Of a stretch of DNA of 64,000 bases, positions 33,507-42,886 are shown one piece after another. This stretch comes from CAVOAK01 sp963664465 (lineage in GTDB: Bacteria; Pseudomonadota; Alphaproteobacteria; UBA8366; CAVOAK01). The stretch's first letter is position 1, and each line of letters opens with the position of its first letter. The notes under the pieces were generated by a model, which searched no databases, was not told where the DNA came from, and worked only from the letters and a program-made list of their open reading frames with translations. The stretch covers positions 496,001-560,000 of the forward strand of contig CAXXSU010000002.1 in assembly GCA_963664465.2 (NCBI GenBank), in the 5' to 3' direction. A program made the position numbers and the translations under genes.

Positions 33507-33993
33507 GCGATAACAGGAAAACTTCGAAGCCGATCAATTTGACCGATTTGCGCCTTCAAGGAGCATGCGATGGGGGATCGTATGACGCGTGTGCTCACAA
33601 TTGTATCCGACTGGGTTCGACCCCTTCTTCTGCAACCACGATGCGACTGGCGAGCTCGCGCGAGAGGCCGTTGACGCGGGCATTCGTTCGATAATCTTGC
33701 GAATTGACCGGTGGATCAGCCGAGCGGGATTTTGGTGGACGTTAATTCTCAAACGCCGACATAAGTTATTGCAGTAGGACGTTCTTAACTGACGCACCTG
33801 TCCTACTTCGTTGGATGGCCAAATGTCCGCTTGTGGCTATAAGCAGACCTTTACAGAGAGGTGTGGGAACGTCCGCTTACCGACCTAAGGCGGTCATTAA
33901 TAACTCGCTACTAGAACGTCCGCTTATGACCCAAAGCGGACCTAGCCCGTGATAAATACAGGGCAACCTAAATGCGTTTGAGCGACGCTCCGG
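33507..33993. other. Gap with repeat remnants between the IS1595-type element and the surface-protein locus
   Basis: The first 40 bp are the end of the 'aacaggg' block (cgataacaggaaaacttcga). Up to 33800 short frames exist on both strands without recognisable features. A dispersed palindromic repeat follows at 33822-33943. Confidence 0.45.
33822..33943. repeat. Dispersed TGTCCGCTT repeat (copy c)
   Basis: Three imperfect palindromes in about 120 bp: aatgtccgcttgtggctata with agcagacc; aacgtccgcttaccgaccta with aggcggtc; and aacgtccgcttatgacccaa with agcggacc. The same three-part module in the same order and orientation lies at 42477-42598, so the two copies flank the 33994-42289 locus. Confidence 0.85.
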
Positions 33994-34353
33994 TCATTTC
34001 CTAGATTTCTTCTTGCCGCCCTTTCCTTCGCGAACGATCAGGCCCTGTACTTCCAGTTCACCTAGCGCATTGGTAAAGACGTCGGCAATCTGCGCGAATG
34101 ACAAGACGTTCATCACCAGCCGACCGACCGTTACGCGCTGCGGCTTTCCAGGCTCAACCGGATTGGGTTTGTCAGCGTAGAGATAGAGACTCACCTGACC
34201 GTCCGTCACTTCCATTCCATAAAAGCCGTTGACGGCGATGTCGGGCGCACGTGGGTCATGGATCAACTCGACTTCCGGCGCTGCTTTTTGGTCTGCTGGC
34301 ATGCCTACGTCCCCATCGTTGCTGCTATTCGTATCATCTGGTGCTGGAAACAC
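33994..34353 (-). CDS. Hypothetical protein downstream of the giant surface protein gene
   Basis: 119 residues with no signal peptide. A charged, disordered N-terminus (about 30 residues) precedes a compact region PDIAVNGFYGMEVTDGQVSL, PQRVTVGRLVMNVLSFAQIA and DVFTNALGELEVQGLI, then a basic tail GKGGKKKSRK. The alternating strands and 'VGRLVM' segment recall small DUF3467-like proteins, but I cannot confirm this. It follows the giant gene by 33 bp on the same strand and could be co-transcribed with it. Function unknown. Confidence 0.6.
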   Translation of the reverse strand: MFPAPDDTNSSNDGDVGMPADQKAAPEVELIHDPRAPDIAVNGFYGMEVTDGQVSLYLYADKPNPVEPGKPQRVTVGRLVMNVLSFAQIADVFTNALGELEVQGLIVREGKGGKKKSRK

Positions 34354-34386
34354 CGCCGCGCTCCATCTGCTTCACAGGCGCACCGG

Positions 34387-37300
34387 TTACGTTGTGGTAA
34401 AGTCATTGGCGTCGAGGTCATTAATGTCTACGCCCGTCAACGTAAATTCCATATCGACCGACGTATCGCCGTTGGTGTCAATTTCCAGCAGCTTGCTGGC
34501 GTCGTTGAATCGGGCCTCCGCATTGTCGCCGCCGCCGCTGAATGTGCTGTTTTCGTCGCCGAGGAAGACGAACCCACCTGCTGTAAATCCGTTTAGCAGG
34601 ATGTCCTCGCTGTCGTCAGTCGCATCGAAGTCCGCAATTGTATCGCCGCTGCCCTGAGCCGAATCGGCGATCGCAGTATACTCGAAGGTGTCGGAGCCGC
34701 CGCGGCCGGTCAGGTTGTCGACGCCGCCACCACCCAGAAGCACATTGGCACCGGCATCACCACTCAAGGTATCGCCATCGCCTGATCCGATGATGTTCTC
34801 GATGCCGTTCAGCAAATCTGTTCCCTGATCTGCGCCGATCACCTGACGTGTCGGCGTGTTCAGATCGACTGTCACGGCCCCGCTCGCGGCGGCGTAGTCG
34901 ACCGTATCGGTCCCGGCGCCGCCGAACATCAAGGCGTCGCCGGCACTGCTGTTGATCGTATCGTCACCGGCGTCGGCCGAGATCACATCGGCGCCTGCGG
35001 TCCCGTTCAGGGTTTCGCCCGAACTCGTGCCCTGCACGGTCGCCGTTGTCGCAGTCAGCGTCAGGTTGGTCGCGTTCAGTACCGGGTCGAGAACCAGGCT
35101 GTTGCTGACCGCAAGACCGGTAATGCTGTCGAAATTGCCGCTCGACGAACCGAAGGTCACCACCGAGAAGGTATTGCCGGCGGTCGGCGTGAAGGCGCTG
35201 ATCAGGCTCACGTTCAGCACGCCGTCGAGAGCCGCCGCACCGGATATGGCGAGCTGGTCGTAGTTCGATCCGGCGGTCGTGCCACCGATGTCGATATTCA
35301 CGGCGGACGTGCTGTTGAATGTGACGCCGCCGGTAATATTGAGCGATCCGGCTGTCCCGGATGTCGCCGGGTTGATCGCGCCGGCATTGGTGAAGGTGAG
35401 ACCTGAAACGTTGAGCGTGCCATCGCCCTGCAGCGTTCCTGCCGACTGGTTCGTCAGGCTGGTGCCGGTGACGGTTAGGGTCACACCGGAAGCTATATCG
35501 AATATGCCGCTGCTCACGTGCGCTGCACCGGACGTGCTGAGCGTCGCCGAAGTGTTGACGTCGAGCGTGCCCTGGTTGTCGAGCACCAGGTTCAGCGTCC
35601 GTGTCGCGCCGCCGCCGAAGGGATCGTCGATCTGGATCTCGCCGGTGTTGGTCAGTGTCCCGTTGGTAACCGTCAGCGAGGCGACCTTCACGGCGTTGCC
35701 GGTGGTGTCGGTCAGGACGATCGTGCCCGCGTTGGTGAAGCCGTTGGCCACCGTCAGCACCGCGTCGGTAAATCTCGTCCCGACGATGCTCACATTTGCG
35801 CCGCTGGCATTGCTGAACGCCCCGTTGATCGCCGTCGTTAGATTGAACGTCAGCGTGCCGGCGGAGTTCGTCATCGTGTCATCGAAGGTGACGTCGGCTA
35901 CCGTCGTCGTGCCGGTGTTGGTGAAACTGACGCCCACCGTGGTGTCGGTGAAGGTGCCCGTTGAGCCGACCGAAAGCGTGCCCACGCCGCCCACCGAGCC
36001 CGACGCCCCGCTCATGCTCAGCGACGGCCCGGTGCTGGCGAAACTGGTGTTGAGGTTGAGCGTCAATATCCCGCTGTTGGTCAAGGACAGCGTTCCCGTA
36101 TTCGCCGCCAACGTGGTCCCGGTATCAAAGAGCGTCGTTCCGCCCGAGACTGTGAGCGTCTGGCCCGAGGCGATGTCGATCGTGCCGCTGTTGGTGAAAG
36201 TCCGGCCGGTGTTGGTCAGCGTCGCCGAAGTGTTGATGTCGAGCGTGCCCTGGTTGTCGAGCACCAGGTCCAGTGTCCGTGTCGCGCCGCCGCCGAAGGG
36301 ATCGTCGATCTGGATCTCGCCGGTGTTGGTCAGCGTCCCGTTGGTGACCGTCAGCGAGGCGACCCTCACGGCGTTGCCGGTGGTGTCGGTCAGGAAGATT
36401 GTGCCCGCGTTGGTGAAGCCGTTAGCCACCGTCAGCTCCGCGTCGGTAAATCTCGTTCCGGCGATGTTCACGATTGCGCCGCTGGCATTGCTGAACGCCC
36501 CGTTGATCGCCGTCGTTAGATCGATCGTCAAGATGCTTTGGTTGGTCAGGCCGACGCCGAAGGTGACACCGGCGAAGGTCTGGGCCCCCGTGCTGACGAC
36601 AATATCGGCGGCGGTAAGACCCGAGGACAGCGTGACCAAACTACCCGATGCGACAGAGATGGTATCGACGCCAGAGCCGCCGTTGATCGTTTCGATGCCA
36701 ACCGCGGTAATCGTGTTGCCGCCAGCGGCCAAACTCAACGTATCGGTCCCACCCAAAAGATCGATCGTGGTGCCCGTAACTGCATTCACCAATGTCAGGG
36801 TGTCATTGCTGCCGGTGCCGTTGATGAACTCAATGTTCTGCAGCGTCGCGGTGTTGGTGCCGGCCTTGAGGTTTAGAACGTCGCCCGTTCCGGCGTCGAG
36901 GTCGATCACGTCGCCGGTTGCCAAATTGTTGAGCAGCGTAAACGTATCGTCGCCAGTGGTTCCTGTAAGGCCGAAAGAAACGCCGCTCAGGACCAGGGTC
37001 CCTGCGCCTGTAAAGCTGGCGCTCGACAGGTTGGTAAACGTGCCGCCTTGGATTGTAAGTGTCACACCGGAGGCGATATCGATGACACCGCTGTTGGTGA
37101 AGGTCTCGCCGGAAGTGGTCAGTGAGATTGTTGTATTGGTATCGATATCGATCGTGCCGCTGCTGGTCAGGCTGCCATCGATGGTCCGCGAGCCAGTGCT
37201 GCCGCCACCCGAACTCAATGACTGGATCGTGCCCGTATTGGTCAGTGACCCGCCGCTGCCGATCGTCAGTGTCGCGCTGCGGGTCGACGAGCCGTTGGTG

Positions 37301-37524
37301 TCGTCGAGCTCGAGCAGGCCCGCATTGCTAAGCGCACCGCCGAGCGTCAGCGTCGGATTGCCGGCCCCGCCCTCAATCGATACCGTTCCCCCTGAGGCCA
37401 CCGTCGTCGTGCCGTTAAGATTGCTGGTCGCGGACTCCTGCACTTTCAATACACCGCCCGAGGCAATCGTCAGCGCCGACGAGATCGTGTCGCCGCTCGC
37501 AGTGGCACTTGTCTGAAGGGTTAG
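34387..37524 (-). pseudogene. C-terminal half of the giant RTX-type surface protein, separated by IS1182 copy 2
   Basis: About 1045 codons, in frame with the N-terminal half once the insertion and one duplication are removed (junction …DDSL|TLQTSATASGD). It is rich in Thr, Ser, Gly and Asn repeats such as TLTNTGEIQIDDPFGGGATR and FTNAGTIVLTDTTGNAV, typical of stalk or passenger regions of exported adhesins. The last 180 residues hold RTX-like calcium-binding repeats (GTSSGETLNGTAGADVISAD, GGAGTDTVDYAAASG, LSGDAGANVLLGGGGVDNL) and a C-terminal GGSDTFEY-type secretion segment. This suggests type I secretion; the transporter is not in the window. On its own this half has no promoter or signal. 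Confidence 0.85.
35540..35842. repeat. 303-bp internal direct repeat (second copy 36218-36520)
   Basis: Two near-identical 303-bp blocks lie exactly 678 bp (226 codons) apart within the giant gene. They encode the unit with TDTTGNAV, VASLTVTNGTLTNTGEIQID and DPFGGGATRTL. Most differences are third-position changes. This is a recent intragenic duplication or gene conversion. Confidence 0.88.
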
Positions 37525-38994
37525 CAGCCCGTTGAAAAAGGCGTCATTGACCGGGTTTCACGCCACGGCGAAGCATATCGCGGCGAAGGCGGTTTCGCCA
37601 TCCTCCGAGACGATGAGGACGATCTGAACGACCAGGACGGCTCCAGCGGGCGTAACAAGCACGAACAAGGCGCCAATTCCGCCCGCCACGGCCTCCTTCG
37701 GGGTGCCGGCGCCGATGAGTTGGCGCATCAGCAACGATAGGTTGTGGCCGGCGACGTGAAGCAGGTATCGCTTGTGCACGTTCTCGCGGCCCCGAAGCCA
37801 GGTCCGGCGCATACCGCCGCGATCGAGGTTGTGGGCAAAGGAGCGCTCGACGATCTCGGCGCGCAGCTTGAAGGCTTCCCTGGCCACCCCCGATAACAGC
37901 CGGGTCCGGTTGTTGGTGACCGCCCGGCGAGCCGCATCATCTCCGTGCCAGCGCGCAAAACCCTTCTGCTTGGGCTCGGAGATCCGGCTCTTCCAGGGGC
38001 CGTCGTCGAGCGCCTTCAAGACCAACCGTGAGTGGTAGCCCTTATCGGTCACACATTCGGCCGGATCTTCGGCCGTCGGCGCCACATCCACCGCCTCGAG
38101 GTTTGCCCCGGCCGCCGCCAGGGTCTTGGGAAGCGTTGTCGTATCGCCCTCGTCGGCCGGGTGCAGCTCCGCCGCCACCACCGCGCCGGTGTCCAGATCC
38201 ACCGCGTGCTCGGGCTTGTAGGCCAGGTGCGTGGTGCCGTCCTTCATCTTGGCGATCTTGGCCTCGGGGTCGCTCCTGGAAACCCAGTCCTGGTTCGAGA
38301 GCTTCTTGCCCTTGCGCTTGCGGTCCAGACGCGCCAGGTCCTCAGCCGTGGGTGTCTCGATACCGCTCTCCTGGGCCAAGCGCTCCAGCATCCCCCGGTA
38401 ACCCTCGCCCGTGTCCCTCCGCACGATGTTGCGCAGCGCCGCGTTGGCCTCCATGGTCGAGGCATCCACCCCGATGCGCTCGCCCTTCACCAGACCCGCC
38501 TCGGCGATCAGCGCCAGGACCCAGTCAAACACCGCCGTGTGGACTTCATGGGGCAGGCGCGCGCGGGTCCGTGACAGCCAGGAATGGTCCGGCACCCGTT
38601 CCCGCATCTCCAACAGCAGGAACTCCCGTAGCGACAGGGAATCCGAGCAGCGCCACTCCAGCCCACGCTCAGAGTCGATACCCTCGAAGTAGCCCACCAG
38701 GTGCATACGGAAGTAGCGCCCGGGTGGCACCGAAGGCGCCCCCATCCTGGCCGCGTAATAGGGCTGGCAGACCGCCTCGGCGAAGCCGTCGAAGCCGCCC
38801 TCGATCAGTACCAACTGCAGGCGGTCGTAAAATACATGACCAGGCGAGCGCGGCATCTCCGACCAGCTCACCATCAAGTCCCCCTGACGATCCTTCTGCT
38901 GTCCCATCGCCATCAGCGAACCCCCCTTCAGGCCAGGACACCAGAGAATCAGACCATGCCGACTTCGTCCAGGGAAGACTTCGTCAACGGGCTG
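37525..38994. mobile_element. IS1182-type insertion sequence, copy 2 (1470 bp)
   Basis: Same length and ends as copy 1, reverse orientation. The 4-bp duplication TTAG lies at 37521-37524 and 38995-38998 (the complement of CTAA, so the same target preference). It splits the giant surface-protein gene; without it and one duplication the gene is continuous. Confidence 0.95.
37558..38913 (-). CDS. IS1182-family transposase (copy 2)
   Basis: 451 residues, identical to the protein at 24111-25466 except Gly for Glu in AAGANLEAVDVAPTAED. All catalytic segments noted for copy 1 are intact. Because the two copies are in opposite orientation, recombination between them would invert the 12 kb between 25500 and 37524. 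Confidence 0.93.
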   Translation of the reverse strand: MAMGQQKDRQGDLMVSWSEMPRSPGHVFYDRLQLVLIEGGFDGFAEAVCQPYYAARMGAPSVPPGRYFRMHLVGYFEGIDSERGLEWRCSDSLSLREFLLLEMRERVPDHSWLSRTRARLPHEVHTAVFDWVLALIAEAGLVKGERIGVDASTMEANAALRNIVRRDTGEGYRGMLERLAQESGIETPTAEDLARLDRKRKGKKLSNQDWVSRSDPEAKIAKMKDGTTHLAYKPEHAVDLDTGAVVAAELHPADEGDTTTLPKTLAAAGANLEAVDVAPTAEDPAECVTDKGYHSRLVLKALDDGPWKSRISEPKQKGFARWHGDDAARRAVTNNRTRLLSGVAREAFKLRAEIVERSFAHNLDRGGMRRTWLRGRENVHKRYLLHVAGHNLSLLMRQLIGAGTPKEAVAGGIGALFVLVTPAGAVLVVQIVLIVSEDGETAFAAICFAVA

Positions 38995-41900
38995 TTAGGC
39001 TATCGTCGGATTGCAGCGTTGAGACCAGCGATGTCAGGTCGCTGACACCGCCAGCCAACGTGACGGCATCCGCACCCGTCGAAGCAGTCAGTGTCTCGAC
39101 GCCGTTGATTGACAGCGTGTTGGCGCCGGCCGCCAACGTCAAACTATCAACTCCAAGACCAAGATTGACACTGCCTGCGGACAATAGTGTTGTCAGCGTC
39201 ACCGTATCTGCACTGCTCGTGGTGGTGATGGTCTCGGTATTGGCGACCGAAATTGTGTTGTCGCCGGCGCCGGAAATAGTCAGCGCGTTGGTGCCGAGTC
39301 TGAGGTCGATCGTGGTGGAAATGCCGCCGTTGGTGAGCGTCAACGTATCGTTGCTGCTCGAACCGGTAATCTGCTCGGTATTGCTAATGGACGCCGTATT
39401 CGTGCCAGCCGCCAATACAACTGAATCCGTGCCTTCTGCAAGATCGATGGAGCTGCCGGAAGCCAGCGTGCTGAACAGGTTGACCGTGTCATCCTGGGTG
39501 TCACCGGTGATGGTCTCCAGGTTGCGTACATCGACCGTATGAGCAACGCCGCCAATCAGAGTCAGCGAATCGGTGCCGGTGCCGCCATCGACAAAGCCGC
39601 CTGACGCATTATCGGTGATCGTATCGTTGCCGGCGCCGCCCGAGATCGTGTCGATTCCGGTGCCGCCGTTTAGGCTATCGTTGCCGAGTCCGCCTAGGAG
39701 TATGTCGTCGCCACTGTCGCCATTCAGTGTATCGGCGCCGCCACCGCCCGACAGCGAATCGTTACCAGTTCCACCACTAAGCGAGTCCGGACCAAGCCCG
39801 CCAAACAGCGCGTCGTTGTCGCTGCCGCCGGAGAGATTGTCGCAGCCGTCGATGCCGAACAAAATGTCGTCGCCGGCACCACCGGAGATAAAATTGTCGC
39901 CCGTCGTCCCGACCAATGCGTCCGCGCCGGTGGTCGAACCGGTACTCGCGGCAAGCGGTGCGACGAGCGGCGCCAGGAAGAGGCCGCTGTCGACTGCCAG
40001 GTCATTGGTGTCTGAGACGATGATCTGCAGCGTGTGGATCGAGAGCTCTGTGTTGAGCAGACCGACCATCACGTCCGGCGCTGTTACGCCGCCATACTCG
40101 ATCGCCAGCCGGCTGCTCGCATTGTCGGTGAAGAAACTCTCATTGCCCTCGGTTTCAAACTTGATTGTCGTGTTGTCTTGGAAGGTCAGATAGTTGACGC
40201 CATCGACAAATGCCGCGGCAACATCGGTCTCCGGATCGCCATCGGAGAACTCATCCGAGCCGAACATCCACTCGAAGACGACCGCCTCGACATTTGCCGC
40301 GGCGGTGAACTCGAAGCTGAACACCGTCGCGTCGTCCAGCGTATCCGGACTGACCAATGGGTTCGTCAGCGACAGGACCGGTTCGAGCGGCGTGCCGCCA
40401 GCAAAGCCCGTGAATCCGGTCTCGGTGTTCATGTTTGGTAGCGAGCTTCTGCCACTGGTGAACAATGCCCCGGCGTTCGTCAGGCTATAGGCGATGTTGT
40501 CAACCGTTCCGAGATTGACGCTGGCGAACGGTGTAGCCGAGGGGCTTGAATTGCCGAGAAATGTGACCGAACCAAGGTCCACCGTAATGCCGGTCAGGAC
40601 GTCGCTCGTGTTGCTGAGCAAACCGGCAATATCAACCCCACCGACGCTCCCTTCAGGGGGCGGGGGCGGTGGTGGATCGTCATCGTCGTCACCGAATGGA
40701 TCGTCGAACGGGTCATCGCCTAACGGATCGTTGCCGAATGGATCGTTGCCGAATGGATCATCGCCCAACGGGTCATTGCCGAACGGATCGTCGCCGAACG
40801 GATCGTCATTAGCGCCTCCGAGCAATGGATCTCCGCCAAATGGATCGCCACCAAACGGGTCACCGCTAAAGGGATCACCGCCAAACGGATCGCTACCGAA
40901 TGGATTTCCGCCAAACGGATCACCGCCTTGCGGACCATCGGGCGTTTGACCATCAGGCGGTTGGCCATCGGGGGCGCCGTCATCGTCCTGACCATCGCCG
41001 CCATCCGCGAGTTGAGTGTCGCCACCGGCCGTTCCATCGCCATCCCCGCCGGCAGTACCGTCTCCGTCCGCGTCGCCATCCCCGTCGGCAGGACCGTCTC
41101 CGTCCGCGTCACCATCGCCTTCCTCGCCGTCCGCCAACTGCTCCTCTTCGCCTACCTCTTCCTCGCCTTCACCGTCTTCGCCCTCTCCCTCCTCACCGTC
41201 GCCGTCCTCGCTGTCTCCCTCTTCGCCATCTCCTTCTTCACCCTCGCCATCGCCATTCTGGCCGCCGCCACCGTCGTCGCCATCGCCATCATTATCGTCG
41301 TTGCCGCCGCTGCGGCCCGACGAGACTGTCGTGTAGGTCGTCACGACATTCTGAAACTGTGCCTCGATTTGCTCCACCGAGCGAAACTCCGGTTGTGGCA
41401 GCGGCTCAAACCCGCTCGTCATTACCAGTGTCGCGCCGATCGTCGACAGCTCGACCGGCGGGTCGCCGGCCAGGTTGGTGATGATGATGCTGCCCGGAGG
41501 GCCGTTCGGCGTCGGCAGCAGCGCATAGGTGTTTTGCTCACCCTCCGCCGCCGCACCAAACACCGGATGCGTCCCCCTGACGCCGATCGTCGCGACCGGC
41601 GTGCGGACCGCCATCGCATCGATGCCGGACTTGGCAATCTGGCCCGAGACAAATGTGAACGCTCCCTGCACCAGCGACATGTTGAAGGTGCCGTCGCCCG
41701 TGTCCGCATTGAACACGAACTCGTCCAGCACGGCCCGGCCGTCCTCACCCATCGCAAAGGTCGTATCGTCGACGAAGATTATGCCAAGCGCCGCCCCTGG
41801 GCCGGTCTCGATCACATCGCCCTGGAACAGCTGGTCGCCCTCGCCAAGCGTCACCCGCGTGCCATCGACCCGAACCGCCGATACCGAGCCGCTCGAGGTC

Positions 41901-42289
41901 TCGACTTGACCGATCGGCTCGCTCACCGCCTGCGCCAAATCAACCGCCGTCTCACCGAAGGCGTCACCACCAAACGCCTGCGCCAGCTGCCCCGGCGCCT
42001 GCGGACCCGCCAACTTGAGCGCCAAGTCCGCCGGGATCTGCGAGCCACCTTCCGTCAGCAGATCGGGGGGTGTCTCAAGCGCAAAGTAACCGCGGATCAA
42101 CACCACCGCGCCGTCCGCGCCAACCAGCCTTAGATCGGCTCCGTCATGCTGAAATGAGGCGCGCAACAGCCAGGCGCCACCCGGCACCACAAGCGCCTCG
42201 CCCGGCACCGATTCGAGCACCAGAATGTCCGACGACGGGCCAAACGGATCGACCGCTAAGCTATTGATGGAAGCAATCTGAGCGCACAC
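38995..42289 (-). pseudogene. N-terminal half of the giant FecR/choice-of-anchor-L/RTX surface protein
   Basis: About 1098 codons from a GTG at 42289. Residues 130-245 are a FecR-like domain (GDQLFQGDVIETGPGAALGI, VQGAFTFVSGQIAKSG, VRTPVATIGVRGT). Residues 328-440 are acidic Gly/Asp/Glu repeats, 455-540 DPFGG-type repeats, and 545-552 poly-Pro/PEGSVGG. Residues 555-775 are a choice-of-anchor-L-type domain (YSLTNAGALFTSGRSSLPN, VVFEWMFGSDEFSDGDPETD), and 790-900 hold RTX calcium-binding repeats (GGAGDDILFG, GGTGNDSLSGGGGADTLNG). The frame enters the insertion sequence and stops there. No classical signal peptide, consistent with type I secretion. The intact ancestor was 2142 residues. Confidence 0.88.
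40670..40925. repeat. DPFGG minisatellite inside the giant gene
   Basis: A run of about 17 imperfect units of 12-18 bp (minus strand encoding NDPFG, GDPFGG and DDPFGN) ends in a poly-Asp/poly-Pro stretch. It probably forms a flexible, possibly Ca-binding spacer, and could vary in length between strains. The coding strand is minus. Confidence 0.85.
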
Positions 42290-42476
42290 GGGCTCTCACC
42301 TAAACACGGTTCACCGCCTCGGCGGCGTATGGCCCCTGTCCTGCCCATTCAAGGGTCACAAATACGTTACCATAGCGGTATAAATGGCGCCATGTGTCTG
42401 GTTCACGGATGATCATGCTATCCGGCAAACACAGATCTTGCAGCCGACACTTCCATTGTTGGACTAAGCCCACCCG

Positions 42477-42598
42477 AATGTCCGCTTATGGCTATTAGCG
42501 GACCTTTATCGTGACGCGGGGATACGTCTGCTTACCAGCCTAAAGCGGTCATCCGTAACGCGCTATTCAAACGTCTGCTAGTGACCCATAGCGGACCA
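42477..42598. repeat. Dispersed TGTCCGCTT repeat (copy d)
   Basis: Three-part palindromic module matching 33822-33943: aatgtccgcttatggctatt with agcggacc, acgtctgcttaccagcctaa with agcggtca, and acgtctgctagtgacccata with gcggacc. Same orientation as copy c, directly upstream of the giant gene's 5' region. Confidence 0.85.
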
Positions 42599-42748
42599 TC
42601 ATCGTGAGATGAAAAACGGTCTGCTTACCAGGTTCAAACGGAAGTGGAGGAGAAGCCGATACGCGTCACCCCCGAAAGCTTGTACGGCTTGACACATGAG
42701 CGGTTGTGGCTCACGGTCGGAACAATTCATACTCTCTATAGGCTTCGG

Positions 42749-42775
42749 GCCTCGCAATTCCGCGAGGCTCTTTTT
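42749..42775 (+). terminator. Orphan intrinsic terminator
   Basis: A 7-bp stem (gcctcgc/gcgaggc) with a 6-nt loop is followed by tcTTTTT on the plus strand. No plus-strand gene precedes it within 1 kb, so it ends an unknown transcript, perhaps a small RNA beginning in 42600-42700, or belonged to a lost gene. Confidence 0.65.
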
Positions 42776-42886
42776 GTTGAGGCTAAACCGATCCATCCGA
42801 AAGATTGACGTGCTAGTTTGATCGTGTTGGTCAACCATCCGAAGCCCGTTCTTCTAATTGAACTCCAGTGAACGTGAGGATTCACT

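Larger units (their letters stand above)
42290..42886. other. Gap upstream of the giant gene and the DMT transporter
   Basis: No gene is evident over about 600 bp. It holds the promoter of the giant gene (not recognisable by eye), the dispersed repeat copy d at 42477-42598, and an intrinsic-terminator-like hairpin at 42749-42775. Confidence 0.5.

Noticed and set aside
33534..33797. Small frames on both strands after the IS1595-type element
   Set aside because: No ribosome-binding site, motif or resemblance; probably decayed sequence around the 'aacaggg' block.
35279..37516. A 745-codon open frame on the plus strand
   Set aside because: It is exactly antisense to the Thr/Ser/Gly-repeat region of the giant gene; its Val/Pro/Ser-rich translation follows from the complement of those repeats and has no start signal.
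38028..39542. A 504-codon plus-strand frame spanning the IS1182 end
   Set aside because: Antisense to the transposase and running across the insertion boundary into the giant gene; Pro/Arg/Ser-rich, with no homology.
40670..40925. Tandem DPFGG DNA repeats as a possible CRISPR array
   Set aside because: The units are coding, 12-18 bp long, without unique spacers.
40928..42133. A 401-codon plus-strand frame with hydrophobic stretches
   Set aside because: Antisense of the acidic Gly/Asp repeats and FecR-like domain; the apparent membrane segments come from complementing GAC/GAG-rich codons.
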